Assembly: GCA_028817775.1 (NCBI GenBank)
Contig: JAPPOW010000099.1
Location: 1 to 12,285, forward strand
Length of the DNA: 12,285 nt
Source of the DNA: Candidatus Melainabacteria bacterium
GTDB taxonomy: Bacteria; Cyanobacteriota; Vampirovibrionia; LMEP-6097
Reading direction: 5' to 3'
Position numbers and translations under genes: made by a program. The notes under the pieces were generated by a model that saw nothing but the letters and a program-made list of their open reading frames with translations, made no database searches and was not told where the DNA came from. This document shows, in pieces, positions 1 through 6,331 of this stretch. How positions within the stretch are numbered: the stretch's first letter is position 1; each line of letters begins with the position of its first letter.

Positions 1-690
1 GGTTACTATCCTGTAGTTGATTTTGGTAGCACTAACAAAGATGGTTCTGTAAATTTATTTTTGCCTATTGAAACTCGTACTTTATCAACTAAGTCTCAGG
101 AAGTTTTACATAAAGTTTTTGGAGAATTTTTTGACGATGTTAGAATCTCAAATGGAGATTTTGTTTATGGATTAATTGAGGATGATGCTAATCATAATTT
201 TGGTTTTTATAATCATTATCCCTGTGTGAATCTTGCAGCTTTAAGGAAGCAAGCTCTTGAATCTGATGAAAACCATCTAGAAGCAGTAGCTATTCATGAA
301 GTTGCCCATAAAATTCTTTATTCAAAATTTGATCCATCTCAGTTACGGTCAGAGAAAGATCCCGAGCTTGGTAAATGGTTAATGTCTCTTTCTGAAATCA
401 TCAGTTTTGCTGTGGGCTTGGAGCTTGATTTTAAGCATATTCGGTCTCTGATTTCTGCAGCAGATCAACCTGAGCATTATTATTCTATTGCAGTGAATGT
501 GTTGAAATCTGCTATTAAGCAAGCAGATCCAGACTATTTTGGTAAACGAAGAGCTTTTTGTTCTTTTCATCTAGGTTTATTTCTTGATGAGCTTAAAAAA
601 ATATTTCAAGCTCAAGATTTTATAAGAAATTATTTCATGGCAACAGCAAAATCAGTTTTGAAAAGCCTTGTGCCAAGCTCGCTGTCTTGA
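1..690 (+). CDS. Putative HExxH metallopeptidase-like protein, 5' end outside the window
   Basis: The reading frame is open from base 1 to the TGA at 688-690, so the gene starts before the window. A TTG at 61 could be proposed as start, but the frame continues upstream without a stop and no Shine-Dalgarno sequence precedes it. The visible 229 residues contain HEVAH (bases 295-309, window residues 99-103), preceded by a helix-like stretch of acidic and aliphatic residues, as in zinc metallopeptidases of the gluzincin type. E132 or E141 downstream could be the third zinc ligand. I see no signal peptide or membrane segment in the visible part, but the N-terminus is missing. The C-terminal third is helical and lysine-rich. 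The family is not recognised, and peptidase activity is inferred from one short motif that also occurs by chance. It converges on the ATPase gene, with a repeat element between them. Confidence 0.6.
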   Translation, partial: GYYPVVDFGSTNKDGSVNLFLPIETRTLSTKSQEVLHKVFGEFFDDVRISNGDFVYGLIEDDANHNFGFYNHYPCVNLAALRKQALESDENHLEAVAIHEVAHKILYSKFDPSQLRSEKDPELGKWLMSLSEIISFAVGLELDFKHIRSLISAADQPEHYYSIAVNVLKSAIKQADPDYFGKRRAFCSFHLGLFLDELKKIFQAQDFIRNYFMATAKSVLKSLVPSSLS

Positions 691-727
691 AACTAGATTT
701 TCTTGGATTGATTTTTCTTTCTTTGGA

Positions 728-792
728 GGGTCACGTCCCCACAATCCCACATTTTGCGGTCATACACATATTTTGTGGAAATGAGGAGACCT
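728..792. repeat. Quasi-palindromic dispersed repeat, copy 1
   Basis: This 65-bp element fills most of the gap between two convergent genes and touches the stop codon of the minus-strand ATPase. Read on the minus strand, 792-755 matches 12211-12249 at about 32 of 39 positions by eye, including a shared ATGTGTAT core and ACCGCA end. Read on the + strand, its left arm (728-755, GGGTCA then CCACAAT and CCACATTTT) also matches 12206-12234 at about 25 of 29 positions. The element is therefore an imperfect palindrome of two copies of one end. The GGGTCAGGT-type start with a doubled short motif resembles, from memory, sequences flanking IS200-like/REP-associated tyrosine transposases. Transcripts from both sides would form a stem here, so it may also act as a bidirectional terminator. 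Confidence 0.6.
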
Positions 793-1946
793 TAGAAGAG
801 GATATATTTAAGTCCTTCTTGCCAGTGGTAACAATTAATCCCATCAATAAGTTTGTTTTTTGGGTCTTGGGATAGAACCAGTGCTTCTGAGTTTTGGATA
901 TCATCTTTGAATTGTTTCAAAGTGCGTGTTGATCTGTCATCAACTGTAGTTGTTGATTTGATTTCCAATAGAATAGTAGTGGCTCCGGGTCTTTCTATGA
1001 TTAAATCTATCTCTGCTTGATCTTTGGTTAATAGGTAGGATAGCTTAAAGTCTTTTTTGAGGTAATGGTTTAATCGATATATTTCTGTAATCACCCAGTG
1101 CTCAAAGGCTTTGCCATAGGCGTAGGTATTCGCTAATGATTTTTGACTCAAAGTGCCGTCTAGAGAGCGCTTCACGCCAATGTCAAAGAAGTAAAATTTG
1201 GGACTTTGTCGTTGTTGTTTTCTAATTGATTTGCTATAAGGCTCAAGCAAAAATCCTAGCAAAGTATCTTCAAGTATTTGATAGTAGGATTGCACAGTTT
1301 TGGTATCCGCCCCGACATCTTTTGCAATGTTTGAGAAGTTGACGATTTCACAATTTGATTGTGCTGCAACTTCAAGGAAACGCCGGAATGGATCAAGCTT
1401 GCGAATAATATGTTCTGCCCAAATCTCTTCTTTCAAGTAGGTTTGAGCGTAGCTACGCAAATATTCTTGTTTCTCTTCTTCAGTCTCAAGGTGAAAAATT
1501 TCTGGCAAGCTACCCCAATTAAGACAATCATCAAGAGAGAATTGGTCTTCAAGTTCTAATGAAGTCAGTGGAAATAAATGATTCATAAAAGCGCGACCAG
1601 CCAAAAGATTGGCGCTTCCTCTCTTGAGCTTTCTTGCACTCGATCCCGTCAGAGCAAATTTAATTTTGCTAGACTCTATTAATTGATGTACTAAATCTAA
1701 GAGCTTCGGTAATTTTTGTATCTCATCAACTACTACCCACTCCAAATTGTCTTTGGCTAGTATTTGCTCCTTGAAACTGCTTGGATTTTTGGCAAACTCT
1801 TCTTCTGTGCTGCTATCTAGTAGGTCAAACCAGAGGTAGTTTCCCTGGTCGAATAATTGTTTCAAGAATGTTGATTTACCGGTGCCACGAGCTCCAAAAA
1901 TGAAAAAACTACGTGATAACAATGGTTCTAGCTGCCTCTGGAACAT
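792..1946 (-). CDS. AAA-type ATPase with DUF4143 C-terminal domain
   Basis: This is a 384-residue protein of the widespread ATPase/DUF4143 family, of normal length. The N-terminal P-loop domain has Walker A GARGTGKST (residues 18-26), Walker B WVVVDEIQ (70-77, with D74 and E75) and a sensor-like TGSSARKL (100-107). The C-terminal DUF4143 part contains a PD-(D/E)xK-like set of residues: E282, D314, and E328-I-K330 in LLEIKST. All motifs are intact. The cellular role of the family is unsettled; members are common in accessory regions and have been suggested to work in DNA-related or toxin-like processes, but nothing here decides this. The ATG at 1946 fits the usual family start, with basic and aliphatic residues just before the P-loop. 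GGAG lies one base upstream of it. A promoter lies immediately upstream. The gene lies downstream of, and in the same direction as, the broken hypothetical gene. Confidence 0.92.
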   Translation of the reverse strand: MFQRQLEPLLSRSFFIFGARGTGKSTFLKQLFDQGNYLWFDLLDSSTEEEFAKNPSSFKEQILAKDNLEWVVVDEIQKLPKLLDLVHQLIESSKIKFALTGSSARKLKRGSANLLAGRAFMNHLFPLTSLELEDQFSLDDCLNWGSLPEIFHLETEEEKQEYLRSYAQTYLKEEIWAEHIIRKLDPFRRFLEVAAQSNCEIVNFSNIAKDVGADTKTVQSYYQILEDTLLGFLLEPYSKSIRKQQRQSPKFYFFDIGVKRSLDGTLSQKSLANTYAYGKAFEHWVITEIYRLNHYLKKDFKLSYLLTKDQAEIDLIIERPGATTILLEIKSTTTVDDRSTRTLKQFKDDIQNSEALVLSQDPKNKLIDGINCYHWQEGLKYILF

Positions 1947-1954
1947 GCTCCATA

Positions 1955-1983
1955 ATTGTCGGGTATATTTGGAGTATTGTCAA
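1955..1983 (-). promoter_or_regulatory. Candidate sigma70-type promoter of the ATPase gene
   Basis: On the minus strand, a perfect -35 box TTGACA (1983-1978) is followed after 17 bp by GACAAT (1960-1955), which matches the -10 consensus at four of six positions. Transcription would start near 1948-1949, only two or three bases before the ATG at 1946, so the mRNA would be nearly leaderless. Just upstream of the -35 box lies a perfect 10-bp palindrome, GGAAATTTCC (1994-2003), which could be an operator or chance. The promoter implies that the ATPase can be expressed independently of the gene behind it. Confidence 0.5.
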
Positions 1984-2008
1984 GGGCTTAAGGGGAAATT
2001 TCCAATTT

Positions 2009-2332
2009 CTAGCTAATATGTCGTTTGAGAGCATAGAATACAGACCTAATATGATCAGTAGTTTTAAAGTCATAACCTAGATGGTTCGCTTCGATAGTCT
2101 TGTGTTCAGCATGACTGGTACTATGCTCTCTTATTAGCTTAGTACCAGCAACCTTTTCCTGTTCAAAGCTTTCGAGTCCAGCGCGCTTAGTATGTAGAGC
2201 AAAGCTATTGTTTCTCTGTAAGGCTGAAAACTTCAGTTCTTCATCGGCAGAACGGGTTTGCACGTCAAGCTTGATTCTTGGATTCTCGCTACCTTGAAAA
2301 TACCTGGCGACATACTTGGGTCCAGAGTTGTC
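2009..2332 (-). pseudogene. Possible 3' remnant of a gene interrupted by an in-frame TAA
   Basis: Directly after the TAA at 2335-2333, the same minus-strand frame stays open for 107 codons to a TAG at 2011-2009. The translation (beginning DNSGPKYVARYFQG) looks like ordinary soluble protein, with mixed charged and aromatic residues and no low-complexity run. Joined to the 141 residues before the stop it would make a protein of about 249 positions with a single nonsense codon. A GTG at 2263 could start a separate 84-residue product, but no Shine-Dalgarno sequence is visible before it. I recognise no family. The alternative is that the open frame is chance; about a hundred codons without a stop is uncommon but possible. 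Confidence 0.4.
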
Positions 2333-2758
2333 TTACAGAGAGCAAAAGACATCAAACATTGGACCAGGATTGAATTTGATTCCGTAGCAAGCATAATCAT
2401 GGCTTACTGACTTCAATACTGATACTTCAGCTTTGTCGTCAAAATCATTCTCTATAGCCTCAGGATGCAGCTTGATATACTCATCAAAGAAGGTGATTAC
2501 TCTGAGCAGGCTATTGTTGATTAACTGAATTACCTGGTCAATCACCGCGTCACTAGGGGCATCCCCCAAGCTACCATTTAGAGCAAGGGCTCTATGCATC
2601 GGTCCAAGCTGAGTCTCCCAAGTTTCCAGCCTGAAATCCTCTGGCAATCTAGCATTGAGCTCTTCTGCTTCCCTAATTAAATCCCCAAAAATCTCAGGAT
2701 TGGTATTAACGAAATCGTCAATCTGAGCTCGAGATAGATTTAAGGCATCATATGGCAC
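2333..2758 (-). CDS. Hypothetical acidic protein, possibly C-terminally truncated
   Basis: The 141-residue product is not recognised. It is soluble-looking and acidic, with predicted helical stretches (roughly residues 9-40 and 68-100) and no signal peptide, membrane segment or obvious catalytic motif. The start is a GTG at 2758, supported by AAGG (2769-2766) with a 7-base spacer; no in-frame ATG lies nearby. It is transcribed divergently from rpoB across a 144-bp gap and lies ahead of the ATPase gene on the same strand. The reading frame continues open for 107 codons past its TAA, so this may be the surviving 5' part of a gene of about 250 codons. Whether the short product is functional cannot be judged from one sequence. 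Confidence 0.6.
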   Translation of the reverse strand: MPYDALNLSRAQIDDFVNTNPEIFGDLIREAEELNARLPEDFRLETWETQLGPMHRALALNGSLGDAPSDAVIDQVIQLINNSLLRVITFFDEYIKLHPEAIENDFDDKAEVSVLKSVSHDYACYGIKFNPGPMFDVFCSL

Positions 2759-2808
2759 GAATAAACCTTATAAAATCCCTAAGAATCCTTGATAGGCCTT
2801 GTCAAAGC

Positions 2809-2837
2809 TTGTTTTTGTATATCCAAGCCCGTATAAT
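2809..2837 (+). promoter_or_regulatory. Sigma70-type promoter of the rpoB-rpoC1-rpoC2 operon
   Basis: A -35 box TTGTTT (2809-2814) and a perfect -10 box TATAAT (2832-2837) are separated by 17 bp, the optimal spacing. Transcription should start near 2843-2845, giving a leader of about 59 bases before the rpoB ATG at 2903. No other pair of boxes in the intergenic region is as good. The -10 box is part of a 9-bp dyad that extends into the leader. Confidence 0.65.
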
Positions 2838-2868
2838 TAGGTATTTCATGATGGCTAATTATAGCCAT
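2832..2868. promoter_or_regulatory. Nested dyads over the rpoB -10 box and early leader
   Basis: TATAATTAG (2832-2840) and CTAATTATA (2855-2863) are perfect inverted 9-mers separated by 14 bp; the left arm contains the rpoB -10 box. The right arm is also one side of a second dyad, ATGGCTA (2851-2857) and TAGCCAT (2862-2868), with a 4-base loop ATTA. The second dyad lies at about +8 to +25 of the predicted transcript and would form a small RNA hairpin, with two extra G-U pairs possible at its base. The two structures are mutually exclusive. Roles as repressor operator or 5' stabilising hairpin are inference. On the minus strand the right arm also reads TATAAT and could be the -10 box of a divergent promoter, but only poor -35 candidates precede it. 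Confidence 0.5.
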
Positions 2869-2902
2869 TGGGTAAGGGTCAAAAACATTATAACAGAAAA
2901 TT

Positions 2903-5900
2903 ATGAAAAATAACTATTCGCGCGCAATCCCTAAAGTCAAAGCTTACGAGGGACAGAGGACTATTACGTTGCCAGATTTGGCCGAGGTCCAAAAAGAATC
3001 TTTCCAAAGGTTCTTAACCAAAGGACTTGCTGAGGAGCTTGAAAACTTTTCGCCAGTAACTGATTACACTGGTCGTTTGGAGCTTTATTTCCTCCATGAC
3101 CATTACACTTTTGAGGAGCACCAAGAGCCAAACAAGGCCAAGACCCCAATGGAAGCTCGTCTCAATGAGCAGAGTTATACTAAGAAGCTCTATATTAAAG
3201 TACGTTTCGTCAACCGTGACACTGGTGAGATCAAAGAATCTAAGATGTTCATCGGTGAGATTCCAATGATGACTGAGCGTGGTACCTTCATCGTTAATGG
3301 TGCTGAGCGTGTTGTGGTTTCACAGATCGTTCGTTCACCTGGTATCTACTACAAACGTGATATTGAGCCTAGTGGTAAGCGTGTATTTAACGCGACCCTT
3401 ATTCCTAACCGTGGTGCTTGGGTTAAGCTTGAGACTGATGTTTCTGACTTCGTTTACATCAAGATTGACAAGACTCGTAAGATCCCTGTAACTATCTTCC
3501 TGAGAGCACTTGGTTACAGTACTAATGAAATGAAAGATATGTTCTCTCACTTCGATTACTTGTCTAAGACATTTGATAAGGACCCTACTGAGTCAGAAGA
3601 TGAAGCTCTAATTGAGATCTACAAGAAGATGAGACCTGGTGAGCACCCTACTGTTGATGGTGCCCGTCAATTGCTTGAGTCTCGTTTCTTTAATCCTAAG
3701 AAATATGATCTTGGTCCAGTTGGTCGTTTCAAACTTAATGAGAAACTTGGTCCGAATGCTCCAGATGATCTTCGAGTCCTTACCAAAGAAGATTTTGTGG
3801 CTGCAATCGATTACCTAGTTAAGCTCAACTTTGATGAAGCTCAAGTTGATGATATCGATCACTTGGGTAACCGTCGTGTACGTTCAGTTGGTGAACTACT
3901 TCAAAACCAATTCAGATTGGGTCTAAGTAGAATCGAACGTATCATTCGTGAGCGCATGACTCTTCAAGAGCAAGAAGGTTTGACTCCAGCTAACTTGATC
4001 AACCCTAAACCACTTGTTTCTGCGATTCGTGAGTTCTTCGGTTCATCACAATTATCACAGTTCATGGATCAGACTAATCCACTTGCTGAATTGACTCACA
4101 AACGTCGTATCTCAGCTCTTGGTCCTGGTGGTCTATCTAGAGAGCGTGCAGGTTTTGCGGTACGTGATATCCATCCTTCACAGCACGGTCGTCTATGTCC
4201 GATCGAGACTCCAGAAGGGCCGAATGCTGGTTTGATTGGTTCACTTGCAACTCACGCTAGGGTTAACGAGTTTGGTTTCATCGAAACTCCTTATCGTGCT
4301 GTTGAAGATGGCAAAGTAAGTAATGAAGTTCGTTACTATAGTGCTCACGAAGAGGACAACAAACGAATGGCTACTGGTGATATTCCAGTGGATGCTGATG
4401 GTAACTTCAAAGAACCTTTGATTCCTGTTAAGTACAAGAACGAGTATATTGAGACTACTCATGACAATGTTGACCTTGTTGGTGTGTCTCCAATTCAAAT
4501 CGTTTCAATCGGAACTTCTTTGATTCCTTTCTTGGAGCACGATGACGCCAACCGTGCACTGATGGGTTCAAACATGCAACGTCAAGCGGTACCTCTACTC
4601 AAAGCAGAGCGCACGCTTGTTGGTACTGGTATTGAAGGTCAGGTGGCACGTGACTCGGGTATGGTAGTTATCGCTGATGCTGACGGACTTGTGACTAATG
4701 CTAGTTCTATGTCGATTACAGTTAAGTTTGATGACGCTAGCAAAGGTGAGAAGACTTATGAGTTACTCAAGTATTTAAGATCTAACCAAGATACTTGCTT
4801 GAATCAAATCCCTATAGTTAAGCAAGGTCAAAAAGTTAGAGCTGGTCAAGCACTTACTGATGGTGCGGCTACTTGCCAAGGTGAGCTTGCACTTGGTAAG
4901 AACCTTACTGTAGCTTTCATGCCATGGGAAGGATACAACTTTGAGGATGCGATCCTAATCTCTGAGCGTCTTGTATTTGATGATGTTTACACTTCAATCC
5001 ATATTGAGAAATATGAAATTGATGCACGTCAAACTAAATTAGGTCCTGAGGAAATTACTCGTGAGATTCCTAATGTTGGTGAAGATGCGCTTAAGCACTT
5101 GGATGAGAACGGTATCGTTCGTGTTGGTGCGATGGTTGAAGAGAATGACATTCTTGTTGGTAAGATCACTCCTAAAGGTGAGTCTGACAATCCACCAGAA
5201 GAAAGATTACTTCGTGCGATCTTTGGTGAGAAAGCACGCGACGTTAAGGACAATTCACTTCGTGTACCTCACGGTGAGTCTGGTCGTGTGATTGCAGTTC
5301 GTGTCTATGACCGTGAGAAAGGTGACGAGCTTCCTCCAGTATCTAATAAGATTGTTCGTATCTTTATTGCGCAAAAGCGTAGAATCTCAGTTGGTGACAA
5401 GGTTGCGGGGCGTCATGGTAACAAGGGTATTGTTTCAAGAATTTTACCAGTTGAGGATATGCCACATCTTCCAGATGGTTCACCTGTAGACATGGTGCTT
5501 AACCCACTTGGTGTTCCGTCTCGTATGAATGTTGGTCAGATCTATGAATGTATCTTGGGTATGGCAGCTTCAATCTTGGATCAAGCTTATGAAGTTCCTT
5601 CATTCGATGAGATGTTTGGTGAAGGTGCGTCTAACGATTTAGTTACCGCAGAATTGCAGAAGGCTAAGGATACAGACCCTGAAAGATATTCATGGTTGAA
5701 CTTAGATTGTAAGCAACAACTTTATGATGGTAGAACTGGTGAGCCGTTTGATAACCCAGCGCTTGTTGGTGTGATGTACGTACTGAAACTTGTTCACTTG
5801 GTTGATGACAAGATTCACGCTCGTTCTACTGGTCCATACTCACTTGTAACTCAGCAGCCACTCGGTGGTAAGGCTCAGTTTGGTGGTCAGAGACTTGGAG

Positions 5901-6310
5901 AGATGGAGTGCTGGACGCTTGAAGCTTACGGTGCATCTTATACACTTCAAGAAATGCTTACTATCAAGTCAGATGATGTTCTTGGTAGATCTAGAGCATA
6001 CGAAGCTATCGTCAAGGGCGATAATATTCCTCCAGCCAATGTACCTGAATCATTCAAGGTACTAATGAAGGAACTTCAATCAATTGGTCTCGATATTCAC
6101 GCTCTTAAGAAGAACGCTGAAGAAGGAACTCTTGAAGAAGTAGATCTATACGCTGATAGCTTTGATCCACTTAGAAGTCGTAATGTAAGAACTAGAAGCC
6201 TTGAGGATACTATCAAGGAGCTTACTGACCCGAATGCGGCGCCAGCTAAGCCAGCAGAAGAAGGTGTAGAACTCGAGACCAAGTCTGGTTTTAGTTTCAA
6301 TCAAGTTTAG
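2903..6310 (+). CDS. rpoB: DNA-directed RNA polymerase subunit beta
   Basis: This is the 1135-residue beta subunit, which with beta-prime forms the catalytic cleft of RNA polymerase. The length fits cyanobacterial RpoB (about 1100) and lacks the large lineage insertions of E. coli beta (1342). Visible landmarks are the rifampicin-pocket segment from GSSQLSQFMDQ to SALGPGG (residues 380-409), GYNFEDA with E681 and D682 near the active site, GDKVAGRHGNK with K833 and K841 that contact the nascent RNA, and GGKAQFGGQRLGEME (988-1002) at the C-terminal clamp. In the rifampicin pocket D389, H399 and S404 match the sensitive E. coli residues D516, H526 and S531. The ATG at 2903 fits conserved N-termini, but only a weak purine stretch (ACAGAAAA) replaces a Shine-Dalgarno sequence. 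The gene is first in the operon, 21 bp before rpoC1, with no rplJ or rplL directly upstream. Confidence 0.98.
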   Translation: MKNNYSRAIPKVKAYEGQRTITLPDLAEVQKESFQRFLTKGLAEELENFSPVTDYTGRLELYFLHDHYTFEEHQEPNKAKTPMEARLNEQSYTKKLYIKVRFVNRDTGEIKESKMFIGEIPMMTERGTFIVNGAERVVVSQIVRSPGIYYKRDIEPSGKRVFNATLIPNRGAWVKLETDVSDFVYIKIDKTRKIPVTIFLRALGYSTNEMKDMFSHFDYLSKTFDKDPTESEDEALIEIYKKMRPGEHPTVDGARQLLESRFFNPKKYDLGPVGRFKLNEKLGPNAPDDLRVLTKEDFVAAIDYLVKLNFDEAQVDDIDHLGNRRVRSVGELLQNQFRLGLSRIERIIRERMTLQEQEGLTPANLINPKPLVSAIREFFGSSQLSQFMDQTNPLAELTHKRRISALGPGGLSRERAGFAVRDIHPSQHGRLCPIETPEGPNAGLIGSLATHARVNEFGFIETPYRAVEDGKVSNEVRYYSAHEEDNKRMATGDIPVDADGNFKEPLIPVKYKNEYIETTHDNVDLVGVSPIQIVSIGTSLIPFLEHDDANRALMGSNMQRQAVPLLKAERTLVGTGIEGQVARDSGMVVIADADGLVTNASSMSITVKFDDASKGEKTYELLKYLRSNQDTCLNQIPIVKQGQKVRAGQALTDGAATCQGELALGKNLTVAFMPWEGYNFEDAILISERLVFDDVYTSIHIEKYEIDARQTKLGPEEITREIPNVGEDALKHLDENGIVRVGAMVEENDILVGKITPKGESDNPPEERLLRAIFGEKARDVKDNSLRVPHGESGRVIAVRVYDREKGDELPPVSNKIVRIFIAQKRRISVGDKVAGRHGNKGIVSRILPVEDMPHLPDGSPVDMVLNPLGVPSRMNVGQIYECILGMAASILDQAYEVPSFDEMFGEGASNDLVTAELQKAKDTDPERYSWLNLDCKQQLYDGRTGEPFDNPALVGVMYVLKLVHLVDDKIHARSTGPYSLVTQQPLGGKAQFGGQRLGEMECWTLEAYGASYTLQEMLTIKSDDVLGRSRAYEAIVKGDNIPPANVPESFKVLMKELQSIGLDIHALKKNAEEGTLEEVDLYADSFDPLRSRNVRTRSLEDTIKELTDPNAAPAKPAEEGVELETKSGFSFNQV

Positions 6311-6315
6311 GAAAG

Positions 6316-6322
6316 AAGGAAG
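6316..6322 (+). promoter_or_regulatory. Ribosome binding site of rpoC1
   Basis: AAGGAAG lies in the 21-bp gap after the rpoB stop, 9 bases from the ATG at 6332 (11 if counted from the AAGGA core). It supports this start, which gives an N-terminal extension relative to most RpoC proteins. Confidence 0.6.
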
Positions 6323-6331
6323 AAGAAATAA

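Noticed and set aside
687..875. 62-codon + strand frame after the HEVAH gene
   Set aside because: It runs through the repeat element and into the antisense of the ATPase 3' end. The translation is hydrophobic and unlike a known protein, and no Shine-Dalgarno sequence precedes it.
2767..2805. Minus-strand promoter with TTGACA at 2805-2800 for the gene at 2333-2758
   Set aside because: No -10 box occurs at 16-18 bp; the nearest TATAAG is 27 bp away and overlaps the ribosome binding site.
2866..2894. Second rpoB promoter with TATAAC at 2889-2894
   Set aside because: No acceptable -35 box lies at 16-18 bp, and the start would fall almost on the ATG.
3961..4130. Rifampicin-resistance substitutions in RpoB
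   Set aside because: The residues matching E. coli D516, H526 and S531 are unchanged. The few differences in the segment (T391, A395, L397) look like lineage variation.
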